Assembly (NCBI GenBank): GCA_900290245.1
Contig: OKRB01000086.1
Coordinates: 1 to 55,910, forward strand
DNA length: 55,910 nt
Direction: 5' to 3'
DNA from: Candidatus Sulfuritelmatomonas gaucii
GTDB taxonomy: Bacteria > Acidobacteriota > Terriglobia > Terriglobales > Acidobacteriaceae
Positions within the stretch are counted from its first letter, which is position 1. Each line of letters begins with the position of its first letter. Of this stretch, positions 28,483 through 35,818 are shown one piece after another. Made by a program: the position numbers and the translations under genes. The notes under the pieces were generated by a model. That model searched no databases, had not been told where the DNA came from, and worked only from the letters and a program-made list of their open reading frames with translations.

Positions 28483-29442
28483 GTGAAGTCGGTAAAGAAA
28501 ATTCTAGTCACCGCAACGAACTACTCACAGCTGTGCACGGAAGCGAAAGCTCTGCTTGAGTCCAATGGCTGCCAAATCATCGAGAACTCTTTCGGCAGAC
28601 CAATGACCTTCGACGAGTTGAAGCAACGGGTTGGTGACGTCGATGCCGTCGTCGCCGGGGTGGATACATGGAATGCGGCGGTTTACAAGCTCGCGCCAAA
28701 ACTGAGGATCATTTCCCGATTCGGCGTCGGCGTCGACAATATCGATGTGGAGATGGCCCGGCGGTTCGGCATCAAAGTGACCAATGCCCCCGGCAAGAAC
28801 GCCAATGCCGTCGCTGAATTGACCATTGGTCTGCTGCTTTCCGCCATGAGAAGCATTCCCTCGCTCCATCAGGCGACCCGGCAAGGGCATTGGGACCGGT
28901 TCATCGGTGACGAATTGATCGGCAGGAAAGTGGGGATGCTGGGCTTTGGCGTCATCGCCCAAAAAGTGGCTCGGAAGCTAACCGGTTTCGAAGTCGAGGT
29001 CGCTGCCTACGACAAATATCCCAACCTCGAAATGGCCAGACAGCTTAAGGTCACGATAGTTTCGGCGGACCGGGTGTTGCAGGAATCGGACGTCGTGTGC
29101 CTGCTTCTGCCGAGCCTTAAGGAGACCTATCACTTCATGAACAAGGACACCTTCACGCAAATGAAGGACGGCGCCTATTTCGTCAACACGGCGCGGGGAG
29201 CCTTGGTTGACGAGAAAGCTCTGTGTGATGCGCTGAGATCGGGTAAATTGACGGCAGCAGCTATCGACGTCTATGAGGTGGAACCCGTCTCGGTCGATAA
29301 TCCACTTTTCCGGTTGAAGAACACCGTAACAACCCCGCACACTGCAGCAGAAACGTACGAAACCTATCGAGCTGTCAGCTTACATACGGCCCGTGCCATC
29401 CTCGACGAGTTCGAAGGAGTGAGTCCGCCTCAAGGGCTGTAA
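28483..29442 (+). CDS. D-isomer-specific 2-hydroxyacid dehydrogenase (phosphoglycerate dehydrogenase-like)
   Basis: A 319-residue enzyme from the GTG start, with GGAGG 12 bases upstream (a TTG nine bases earlier is an alternative). The catalytic domain has FGVGVDNIDVEMARRFGIKV, and the Rossmann domain has GMLGFGVIAQKVARKL, the NAD loop. NTARGALVDEKAL contains the catalytic Arg, and VTTPHTAAET the catalytic His. Lacking an ACT domain, it is not a typical biosynthetic SerA. It would reduce or oxidise a 2-keto or 2-hydroxy acid such as the product of the next gene's aldolase. It lies 245 bases after the SDR gene, same strand. Confidence 0.85.
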   Translation: MKSVKKILVTATNYSQLCTEAKALLESNGCQIIENSFGRPMTFDELKQRVGDVDAVVAGVDTWNAAVYKLAPKLRIISRFGVGVDNIDVEMARRFGIKVTNAPGKNANAVAELTIGLLLSAMRSIPSLHQATRQGHWDRFIGDELIGRKVGMLGFGVIAQKVARKLTGFEVEVAAYDKYPNLEMARQLKVTIVSADRVLQESDVVCLLLPSLKETYHFMNKDTFTQMKDGAYFVNTARGALVDEKALCDALRSGKLTAAAIDVYEVEPVSVDNPLFRLKNTVTTPHTAAETYETYRAVSLHTARAILDEFEGVSPPQGL

Positions 29443-29520
29443 GAGGTTGTACGTCAACCTGCAGTCCCGGTCAACCAGCATTCATAAATCAATTTGCGAT
29501 TAATTGTATCAAAATATGTT

Positions 29521-29562
29521 TGTTCAATGTATACTGTGAGACGCAATGCTCATTTTTGAACA
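29521..29562. promoter_or_regulatory. Inverted repeat upstream of the DapA-like gene
   Basis: TGTTCAA and TTGAACA form a perfect 7-base inverted repeat 28 bases apart, ending 19 bases before the DapA-like start. It could be an operator for the IclR protein encoded two genes downstream, but a chance match cannot be excluded. Confidence 0.3.
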
Positions 29563-29580
29563 GAAGAGATGAGGCTTACT

Positions 29581-30528
29581 ATGTCAAAACTCTTACAGGG
29601 CATCATCGTTCCAATGATCACACCTCTCACTCTTGACGGGGCATTGGATATTGAAGGATTGGAACGGCTCGTGGAGCACATTCTCCGAGGCGAAGTCAAC
29701 GCTCTTTTCCTGGCAGGCACGACAGGGGAAGGACCCGCGCTGAGTCATGAAATCCGGAAAAAGATGATCGCGCGCGTCTGCAACCAGGTTAAACAACGTG
29801 TCCCGGTAGTCATGGCAGCCATGGACAGCTCACCAGCGGAAACCATGAACATGATTATCCATGCGTCGGATGTGGGGGCTGCAGCGGTCGCGATCGCTCC
29901 TCCTTTCTACATGTCTGTAAGTCAGTCCGATCTCGTTCGCTACGGCAGAGCAATCGCAGATGCAAGTCCTCTCCCGGTTTACCTCTATAACGTGCCGAAC
30001 GCGAATCTTCCGCGCTTCACATTGGATACGTTAGAACAGCTGTGCGAGCTTGAAAATGTTCTCGGGTTCAAGGACAGCGGCGGCTCTCGCGATTTTCTTA
30101 TCGCCGCCATTCAGCTTTTTGAAAAACGACCTGAAACCTCAGTCCTTGTTGGGCCGGAGCCGCTGTTGGTTGAAGCCTTGCGTGCCGGGGGTGACGGCGG
30201 AGTGTCGGGAGGGGCCAATCTCTTTCCTCAGCTTTATACTGAACTGTACAAGGCAAGTACTCTAGATGACTGGGAGACCGTCGAGGCCCTGCATCAGCTC
30301 GTGCTTCGGGTGGAGCGGGACTTTTATCGAGTTGGCGAGGGCGAGTCCTCACTGATTCGCGGGATCAAAGCCGCCGCTTCCCATTTGGGCATCTGTAGTG
30401 CCACCATGGCGCCACCTTATGTATCGGCAACACCGGAAGAGATAGCAGAGGTTGCCTTGAGACTCGAGCGTTTCCAAGAAGTGCTGCTGGAGACCTTCAG
30501 CCGTACCGGCACACTGGTGAAAATCTGA
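29581..30528 (+). CDS. DapA-family (dihydrodipicolinate synthase-like) aldolase or dehydratase
   Basis: A 315-residue class I aldolase of the DHDPS/NAL family. FLAGTTGEGPALS holds the GTTGEG motif, VYLYNVPN the catalytic Tyr, and LGFKDSGG the Schiff-base Lys. Within the family, members cleave or make 2-keto-3-deoxy sugar acids, N-acetylneuraminate or dihydrodipicolinate. The neighbouring dehydrogenases, sugar-acid-type transporter and IclR regulator favour a catabolic keto-deoxy sugar acid role over lysine synthesis. The ATG at 29581 is taken because GAGG lies 8 bases upstream; an ATG four codons earlier is possible. It ends 7 bases before the IclR gene. Confidence 0.85.
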   Translation: MSKLLQGIIVPMITPLTLDGALDIEGLERLVEHILRGEVNALFLAGTTGEGPALSHEIRKKMIARVCNQVKQRVPVVMAAMDSSPAETMNMIIHASDVGAAAVAIAPPFYMSVSQSDLVRYGRAIADASPLPVYLYNVPNANLPRFTLDTLEQLCELENVLGFKDSGGSRDFLIAAIQLFEKRPETSVLVGPEPLLVEALRAGGDGGVSGGANLFPQLYTELYKASTLDDWETVEALHQLVLRVERDFYRVGEGESSLIRGIKAAASHLGICSATMAPPYVSATPEEIAEVALRLERFQEVLLETFSRTGTLVKI

Positions 30529-30535
30529 GGAGTCT

Positions 30536-31348
30536 ATGACTCGAAGTGCATTAAAGCCAAACATAAGCATTGCTTCTCCGAAGCAAGATGTTTATTTTTC
30601 ACGATCAGTCAGCAAGGCATTCGAAATAATTGCTCTGCTGGGCAGCTCCCCATCGCCCTTATCCTTGCCTGAGGTGGCAGCGCGCACCGGACTGACAAAG
30701 AGTTTTGCCTATCGACTGCTTCGGACGTTGGAAACGTTGCGGCAGGTGCAACGGTTACCTGTGAATCTATTCACTGTTCCTGCTGACGACTTCTCGTCAA
30801 CAAAGAAACTAACGGAAGGCTTGGTCCAATCGGCACGTGATCCGATGCGGAAACTACAAATGCAGTTTCGCGAGACCGTTAGTTTGGCAGCTACGCTCGG
30901 AAATCGTATCGAAGTTCTCGAGGTTTTGGACAGTCCTCAATTGGTCTGCATGACCAACCGTGTGGGGCGCATTCTGCCACCGCACGCAAGCTCGTTAGGC
31001 AAAGTCATTGCGGCTTTCCAGCTGCCCGATGCACAGCAAAGACTACTTGCTAACTACGGCCTTTTGCGAATTACCAATTCCACAATCACAGATGAGTTGA
31101 AGCTGCAGAACGAGTACACAGAGATTCGCAAGAACCGCTTGGCGCAGGATGATGAAGAAAGCATTGCAGACGCATACTGTCTCGCCGTCCCCATTACTGA
31201 TAAGTTGGATCATGTCGTTGCGGGCATCAGTATCTCAATGCCCAAGTCCCGTATCGTTGGTAACGACGTCTTGCGCAAAGATATCGCGTCAGCCTTACGG
31301 AACGCATCTGAAACTGCGTCATCTGCTTTTAAGCATCTAGTACCGTGA
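30536..31348 (+). CDS. IclR-family transcriptional regulator
   Basis: A 270-residue regulator. Residues 22-80 are the IclR winged helix (SVSKAFEIIALLGSSPSPLS, then LPEVAARTGLTKSFAYRLLRTL). The remainder is the GAF-like ligand domain, with GRILPPHASSLGKVIAA, QDDEESIADAYCLAVPI and VVAGISISMP, matching the usual IclR anchors. These proteins bind short palindromes near catabolic operons and respond to pathway acids. Seven bases separate it from the DapA-like gene, so the two are co-transcribed. It is the rightmost gene of cassette 2, just as a MocR regulator ends cassette 1. Confidence 0.9.
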   Translation: MTRSALKPNISIASPKQDVYFSRSVSKAFEIIALLGSSPSPLSLPEVAARTGLTKSFAYRLLRTLETLRQVQRLPVNLFTVPADDFSSTKKLTEGLVQSARDPMRKLQMQFRETVSLAATLGNRIEVLEVLDSPQLVCMTNRVGRILPPHASSLGKVIAAFQLPDAQQRLLANYGLLRITNSTITDELKLQNEYTEIRKNRLAQDDEESIADAYCLAVPITDKLDHVVAGISISMPKSRIVGNDVLRKDIASALRNASETASSAFKHLVP

Positions 31349-31486
31349 CTTTGTAGATTCGTAATTACACTTGTCTCTTTTGCGGAGGAAGATTGAGGGT
31401 TATAGAGGAAGCACGGGTTGGCGCAGCGGTTGCAAATTCGGCTTTCGCGGCAGAGGTCAACATGCCCAGAGGTTTGGTAACGATAA

Positions 31487-31645
31487 GCGCCTATTCCGTC
31501 ACTGGTCTAAGAAGCAACTATTGCCCTCGTTCTCGCCTGTAAAAATCACCTGCTAGAATCTCGTCTTCTAAGTATTTCAGCGTGCTTTGGCAGTCCCCAG
31601 CGGCCTGTAAGTTGTTGAAAGTATGGAATATAGAGGCTTTGACAC
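31487..31645 (+). repeat. att-like boundary unit A (right end of island)
   Basis: These 159 bases match unit B at roughly 80% by eye. The paired motif here is CCTGTAAAAATCACCTG with one extra base in the spacer. The segment TGTAAGTTGTTGAAAGTATG leads into TATAGAGGCTTTGACAC, after which the tRNA-Val sequence continues without a gap. Together with the tRNA fragment this is read as the right attachment junction. I see no gene in the 400 bases between the IclR gene and the first core gene; a translated frame here that looks like a protein is only antisense tRNA. Confidence 0.7.
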
Positions 31646-31683
31646 GGAAGAGGTCGTTGGTTCGAATCCAATCGTGCCTACCA
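31639..31683 (+). other. 3' half of tRNA-Val(GAC), island junction
   Basis: From left to right: anticodon loop TTGACAC with anticodon GAC after the conserved T33, anticodon-stem 3' strand GGAAG, variable loop AGGTC, T arm GTTGG-TTCGAAT-CCAAT, acceptor 3' strand CGTGCCT, discriminator A and CCA. The 5' half (expected to end CTTCC and to begin AGGCACG) is absent; island sequence takes its place. It cannot make a tRNA. Integration into the anticodon loop leaves exactly such a 3' half at the distal junction, with an intact tRNA at the other, here predicted to lie left of the window. Confidence 0.75.
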
Positions 31684-31755
31684 TTAACTTTGCTGACACG
31701 TCCGGAAAACTCCAAATAGTGATGGAAGCCGCGGCGAGGAAGCCGCCTTCCGGGG

Positions 31756-32076
31756 TTAAGCCCGCTCGATCCACCAGAGCATAAAGAACGTGATCGCAAT
31801 TGCTGCCAAAGCGCTCAACGCGAGACGCATCAGATGATGATTCTGCGCGCTTGGGATCATGATCTGCGGTGCTGTCGTTTCCTGGCTATGCGAGCGATCC
31901 ACGGCCGCTAGTTCAGCCGCAACCTGCGCAGTAGTTTCTTTGGGTTGGCCGTCGAGGAAACGGTAGCCTTCCGGCAGCTTCGATGCGGCAAACCACCTGT
32001 TTGGACTCAAAACCGTAAAATACCCGGCGATCCGAACGGTGTCGCCCCTGCGCGTCACGGTACGAAGGATCTTCAT
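31756..32076 (-). CDS. Small C-terminally anchored membrane protein of the sigma operon
   Basis: A 106-residue protein I do not recognise. It starts MKILRTVTRRGDTVRIAGYF and has a short globular part with SPNRWFAASKLPEGYRF, a linker rich in Gln, Thr and Ser, and a single C-terminal transmembrane helix (LALSALAAIAITFFMLWWIE). That makes it a tail-anchored inner-membrane protein with the body in the cytoplasm. The gene lies 80 bases downstream of the anti-sigma gene on the same strand, so it may belong to that signalling operon. It is the first core gene to the right of the tRNA-Val junction. Confidence 0.6.
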   Translation of the reverse strand: MKILRTVTRRGDTVRIAGYFTVLSPNRWFAASKLPEGYRFLDGQPKETTAQVAAELAAVDRSHSQETTAPQIMIPSAQNHHLMRLALSALAAIAITFFMLWWIERA

Positions 32077-32156
32077 TGCGTCCCCCGAATGGCTGTTCGT
32101 GCTTCTTCGCCTGCAGAGGTTTTTCTGTTCCCTGCTCTCCTTGGCTGCGCCCTGCT

Positions 32157-32840
32157 TTATCCCCGCACGGAGACGCCCGCAAACGACAGCACCGCGAGGC
32201 CGCGGACGGGCTGGCCGAAGAAGCGGGCCGGCGCAAAGCGGCTGAAGAGCAGAAGATCCATTACCTGGGAGCGTGTGGTGGCATCGTTGGGCCCGGAGAC
32301 GATGCGGTAGTCGTAGACCTCGCCCTGATCGTTGATGTAGGCTTCCACCACCATGGGGCCGGAGAGGGCGTTTGTCGCGTTGTCGCCCGGAGCATTGGAG
32401 TAATAAAGCAGACGCGGCGCGGTCGCGTTCCCCAGGGGCTCGTCGGGCGTGGCCGCAGCGGTTTGCGGCTGGGCAAACATGGTGACAAGCGTGATCACCG
32501 ACCCCAATAGCAGAACCGCGCTGGCAAAGCCGGCGCCCGCCTGAAGCAGGAACGGCCCCAGCGTGTTCTTCCAGGCCAGCTCCCACGCAATGAAGATGCT
32601 GCGGCGGCTACGGGCGCGTTCGCGGCTCACGGCAACGCGAATCCGCAGCGGCAGGTCGGCAGGCTCGGGCACGGGGCCGAGTTCCGCCAGCGTCACCTGC
32701 AAAGCGCGCAATGACTTCCACTCGAGCGCACACTCCGGGCAATCGCCGAGGTGCGCATCGATCTCCTGCATCTCACGTCCGCTCAACCGGCCATCCAGGT
32801 ATTCCGTAAAGCCAGCCTGCATCTCATTGCAGCCGTTCAT
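32157..32840 (-). CDS. zf-HC2 anti-sigma factor with a TonB-C-like periplasmic domain
   Basis: A 227-residue protein. The N-terminal HLGDCPECALEW, with the zinc-binding His and two Cys, is a ZAS/zf-HC2 anti-sigma domain that holds the ECF sigma factor. A transmembrane segment follows near residues 96-122 (LLQAGAGFASAVLLLGSVIT). The C-terminal 80 residues (PMVVEAYINDQGEVYDYRIV to LAVLSFAGVSVRG) resemble the TonB C-terminal fold that contacts outer-membrane receptors. Its start overlaps the sigma gene's stop by four bases, showing coupled expression. It should keep the sigma factor inactive until an envelope signal arrives. Confidence 0.75.
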   Translation of the reverse strand: MNGCNEMQAGFTEYLDGRLSGREMQEIDAHLGDCPECALEWKSLRALQVTLAELGPVPEPADLPLRIRVAVSRERARSRRSIFIAWELAWKNTLGPFLLQAGAGFASAVLLLGSVITLVTMFAQPQTAAATPDEPLGNATAPRLLYYSNAPGDNATNALSGPMVVEAYINDQGEVYDYRIVSGPNDATTRSQVMDLLLFSRFAPARFFGQPVRGLAVLSFAGVSVRG

Positions 32841-33511
32841 CGCGCCTCCTCTCGCAGAGACAATTCCATCCCTGCCAGCGCTGTGGGCCGCGAGCCGGGT
32901 TGATGCGGAGCGAGCAGCGCCTTCAGGCTTGCTCGACCGCGCACCAGCCGCGACTTGACCGTTCCTAAATTCACGCCCTGCATGGCGGCAATTTCGTCGT
33001 ATTGAAATCCTTCGATGTCGCGCAGAATCACCGTGGTGCGATAGGGTTCCGGCACATGGCCGAGCGCGCGCTCGACCTGTGCCCGATTCTCCTCGTGCAG
33101 GGCCAGATCATACGGCGACTCGGAGGGATCGACCAGCATGTCTTTCAGGCACACTGGCGTTCTACCCTCTGCTACCGTGATCTCCTGCTCCATGGGAAAC
33201 TCCCGCTGCTGATGGCGCATCCACCAGCGCCGCTGGTTCGACGCCTCGCGCAACGCAATGCGATAGATCCAGGTTCGAAGCGACGATTCGCCGTGAAACC
33301 CGCGAATGCCGCGAAAAACTTTCACGAAAACTTCCTGGGTGAGATCGGCGGCGTCGGCGCGATTGCGCACTGTGCGCGCAAGCAGGGAGAAGATGGGCTG
33401 ATGGTAGTGTGCGATCAGCCACGCAAACGCCTGCTCAGAGCCTGCCCGCAGCTCTTCAACGAGAGCCGCCTCTTCCGACTGGATCGTCAGCGTACCCGCG
33501 ACATTGCCCAT
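32837..33511 (-). CDS. ECF RNA polymerase sigma factor
   Basis: A 224-residue sigma-70 family protein of the extracytoplasmic-function group. Region 2 shows FAWLIAHYHQPIFSLLARTV, DAADLTQEVFVKVFRGI and LRTWIYRIALREASNQRR. Region 4 shows VPEPYRTTVILRDIEGFQYD and EIAAMQGVNLGTVKSRLVRG, the HTH for the -35 element. It is coupled to the anti-sigma gene. The ATG at 33511 is taken; a TTG six codons upstream is possible. The region between it and trmO is a divergent promoter zone of about 280 bases. Confidence 0.85.
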   Translation of the reverse strand: MGNVAGTLTIQSEEAALVEELRAGSEQAFAWLIAHYHQPIFSLLARTVRNRADAADLTQEVFVKVFRGIRGFHGESSLRTWIYRIALREASNQRRWWMRHQQREFPMEQEITVAEGRTPVCLKDMLVDPSESPYDLALHEENRAQVERALGHVPEPYRTTVILRDIEGFQYDEIAAMQGVNLGTVKSRLVRGRASLKALLAPHQPGSRPTALAGMELSLREEAR

Positions 33512-33789
33512 GGTGAGGTCTGCCTGCAATTCCTTGCCCTCCCACGTTACCGCAATTCAGCCATCGTTGGCATGTGCCCTTATCACATTGCTTCAAGGCA
33601 CGCCCCGCCCGCACAACTTCTCTCTTTGTTAGACACCATAGCCCCTTGGAGTGTTCCCGGGTGGACGGGATCGCGTTTTTCGGCTCATTGAAATTTTGTT
33701 GATGAAATGAATGAGAGGGGCTTCCAGCCACGTCGACCCGGGCATTCGATTCCGGGGCTGGCACGCTTAGGATGAAATCCGGAGAGAAT

Positions 33790-34245
33790 ATGCAAATGTT
33801 TACCGCACACCCGATCGGCTTTATCCATAGCCCTTACCGGGAAACGTCAGCCATTCCGAAAGGCATTGGCGCCAAACACGAGGCCGAAGGCGCGATCGAG
33901 CTGCTTCGCGACTACGAACCGGGTTTGATGGACATTGACGGATTCTCGCACTTGTATGTGATTTGGCAATTCGACCGCGCCGACGGGTTCGACCTGGTTG
34001 CCCATCCGCCGACCGACGAGAAACGGCCCCATGGAGTGTTTGCGACGCGCTCGCCGCGGCGGCCGAATCCGATCGGGCTCACGGTTGTGGAATTGCTCGG
34101 CCGCGACGGCTCATCGCTCCGCGTGCGCGGCGTGGACATGCTGGACGGAACGCCGGTGCTCGACATCAAGCCGTATCTGTCGAGCATTCCGGCGGAAAAA
34201 ATCAAGCGGGGATGGCTGGCAGAGGCGGAGAAACACGGGGAGTAG
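33790..34245 (+). CDS. trmO: tRNA (N6-threonylcarbamoyladenosine-37) methyltransferase TrmO
   Basis: A 151-residue protein of the TsaA/TrmO family, which uses S-adenosylmethionine to methylate t6A37 in tRNA-Thr. Visible family motifs are IGFIHSPYRETSAIPKGIG, FSHLYVIWQFDRADG, HGVFATRSPRRPNPIGLTVV and VRGVDMLDGTPVLDIKPYL. It covers the whole single beta-barrel domain. The ATG follows GGAGAG by three bases; another in-frame ATG lies two codons later with wider spacing, and one lies six codons before. It is divergent from the sigma operon and has no obvious functional partner beside it. Confidence 0.9.
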   Translation: MQMFTAHPIGFIHSPYRETSAIPKGIGAKHEAEGAIELLRDYEPGLMDIDGFSHLYVIWQFDRADGFDLVAHPPTDEKRPHGVFATRSPRRPNPIGLTVVELLGRDGSSLRVRGVDMLDGTPVLDIKPYLSSIPAEKIKRGWLAEAEKHGE

Positions 34246-34344
34246 CCAGTAGGGAATAGGGAGTAGAAAACTCTGCCAGGCGCAGCACAACAGAGTTAGG
34301 CCTAAGCGGGCCAGTCGTGCGTTTGGTCGTATAATCGACTCGAT

Positions 34345-35051
34345 TTGCCAGACAAAATCATTGCCGGCGATGTCATCTCGTATATGGAGATGTGCTCAGC
34401 TGTCGGAGTGAACCTGCAGCGCGGAATGAATTTTCGGTTGCACGGCAGTTAGAGTGTCATCCTGATGAGCATCCGACCTGGGGCTCCATATGCAGACCAG
34501 GTTGAAGATGAGGGCAGGACCCTGATTCATGAGGGGCATGACTGCGCCAAGACCATCGATGTACCCAATCCAAAGAGAATCGACCAGCCGAGGTTAAATC
34601 CCGGTGGATCGCTGACGCAGAACGGTCTCTTCGCGGAGTCAGCGCAGCGCTTCAAGGAGAAGCAAGCGCCACCGGAAAGAGTCTGCGTCTATGAAAAGAT
34701 AGGTCCGGCATCTGGGTCTTTAACGGCGTGTTCGATTTGATCGATTACTGGATGGAGAGTTCAGGAGAACGAAAGGTATTCAAGTTCAAGCTTCGACTCT
34801 CGGCCACGACCGATCATCCGAGCCCCTCTGCTGTTGCGATAAAGCTAGAGGACGATCGCCTTATACCGTCTTGGGTAAAGCTTGAGGTTTGGAAGCGCAA
34901 TCAGGGAAGGTGTCGCAAATGCGGGTCAAATACCGGACTTCATTTTGATCACATCATTCCCAATTCAAAGGGCGGATCTTCGAAAGACCCTGCGAATATC
35001 CAAATCCTCTGTGGGCGCCACAACCTCGAGAAGCGCGACAACATAGAGTAG
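34345..35051 (+). pseudogene. HNH endonuclease, broken by a stop and a frameshift
   Basis: The reading begins at a TTG as LPDKIIAGDVISYMEMCSAV and NLQRGMNFRLHGS, hits an in-frame TAG at 34,450, and continues as SVILMSIRPGAPYADQVEDE. Near 34,690-34,710 the frame must slip by one base to go on from YEKI to GIWVFNGVFDLIDYWMESS. The C-terminus CRKCGSNTGLHFDHIIPNSK, then ANIQILCGRHNLEKRD, is a complete HNH metal-binding site. I recall full-length proteins of this type in soil bacteria, which supports the reconstruction. The C-terminal half could still be made from the ATG at 34728. Sequencing errors could also cause the two lesions. Confidence 0.75.
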
Positions 35052-35078
35052 CGAATCAATCCACTTCGATTGTCCGAA

Positions 35079-35717
35079 TTACGGGATGCCGATGATCTTG
35101 TGCGTCTGCAGGCTCAGCCGCCAGCGCGGATGCTCAAGGCAATAGTTGAGCGCGAGGGTTGTATTTTCGTCGCGATGGGGTCCATCCATCGGCTGCAGGA
35201 AGAAGTGACGGAACGGGAGACCCTCAAATTCAGTTGGGTCGGCGCCGGGTTGCGGATAGATCAGCTTCAGCTCGTCGCCACTGCGCTGCCTGAATTCCGC
35301 GCCGGCCTTGGGACTCACGCAGATCCAGTCGAGACCTTCGGGAGCCTCGATGGTTCCGTTGGTCTCGATGGCAATTTCAAATCCGCGCTTATGGAGAGCG
35401 ACAATCAGGTCGGCGTCGAGCTGCAAAAGAGGCTCGCCACCGGTGCAGACGACGAATCGTTCGGGGACTCCTGCATCAGCAGGCCATTTTCGCTCGATGG
35501 CTGCTGCAAGCGCTTCAGCCACGGCAAAGTGCCCGCCGCCAATTCCGTTGGTATCGGCAAAATCAGTGTCACAGAATTTGCAGATTGCCGACGCGCGATC
35601 CTGCTCGCGTCCTGACCAGAGATTGCACCCGGCAAAGCGGCAGAAGACCGCCGGGCGGCCCGTTTGCGCGCCCTCGCCCTGCAGGGTGTAGTAGATCTCT
35701 TTGACGGCGTAGCTCAT
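35079..35717 (-). CDS. queE: 7-carboxy-7-deazaguanine synthase QueE
   Basis: A 212-residue radical-SAM enzyme that rearranges carboxytetrahydropterin to 7-carboxy-7-deazaguanine in queuosine (preQ0) synthesis. It starts AVKEIYYTLQGEGAQTGRPA. The cluster-binding motif is CNLWSG to CKFC with 14 residues between the first and second Cys and two between the last pair, the QueE spacing. VVCTGGEPLLQLD is the glycine-rich SAM-binding motif and AIETNGT follows. It is on the same strand as queC, 92 bases downstream of it; the other pathway genes are not in this window. Confidence 0.9.
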   Translation of the reverse strand: MSYAVKEIYYTLQGEGAQTGRPAVFCRFAGCNLWSGREQDRASAICKFCDTDFADTNGIGGGHFAVAEALAAAIERKWPADAGVPERFVVCTGGEPLLQLDADLIVALHKRGFEIAIETNGTIEAPEGLDWICVSPKAGAEFRQRSGDELKLIYPQPGADPTEFEGLPFRHFFLQPMDGPHRDENTTLALNYCLEHPRWRLSLQTHKIIGIP

Positions 35718-35724
35718 AAAAACA

Positions 35725-35818
35725 GCTTCTAGCTGCTAGCGTCTAGCTCCTAGCTCAAAGCGCAATCGGCTGAGGCGTCGGCCTGGGCACAAAAGCTCGC
35801 TGCCAGAGGCTAGGAGCT
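35725..35818. repeat. AGCTA-rich inverted repeat between queC and queE
   Basis: The spacer opens with tandem variants of CTAGCT/TAGCTCCTAGCT. AGCTCCTAGC (35,745) and GCTAGGAGCT (35,809, reaching into the queC stop) are a perfect 10-base inverted pair 54 bases apart. A similar AGCTAAAAGCT array occurs near 40.9 kb, so this looks like a dispersed small repeat family. Confidence 0.5.

Noticed and set aside
31518..31799. Open frames giving protein-like WIRTND and GFEPTTSS strings
   Set aside because: They are the antisense translation of the tRNA-Val 3' half and its flank, a well-known false gene type.
32157..34260. Many frames antisense to the sigma, anti-sigma and trmO genes
   Set aside because: They are by-products of GC-rich codon use and show no domain.
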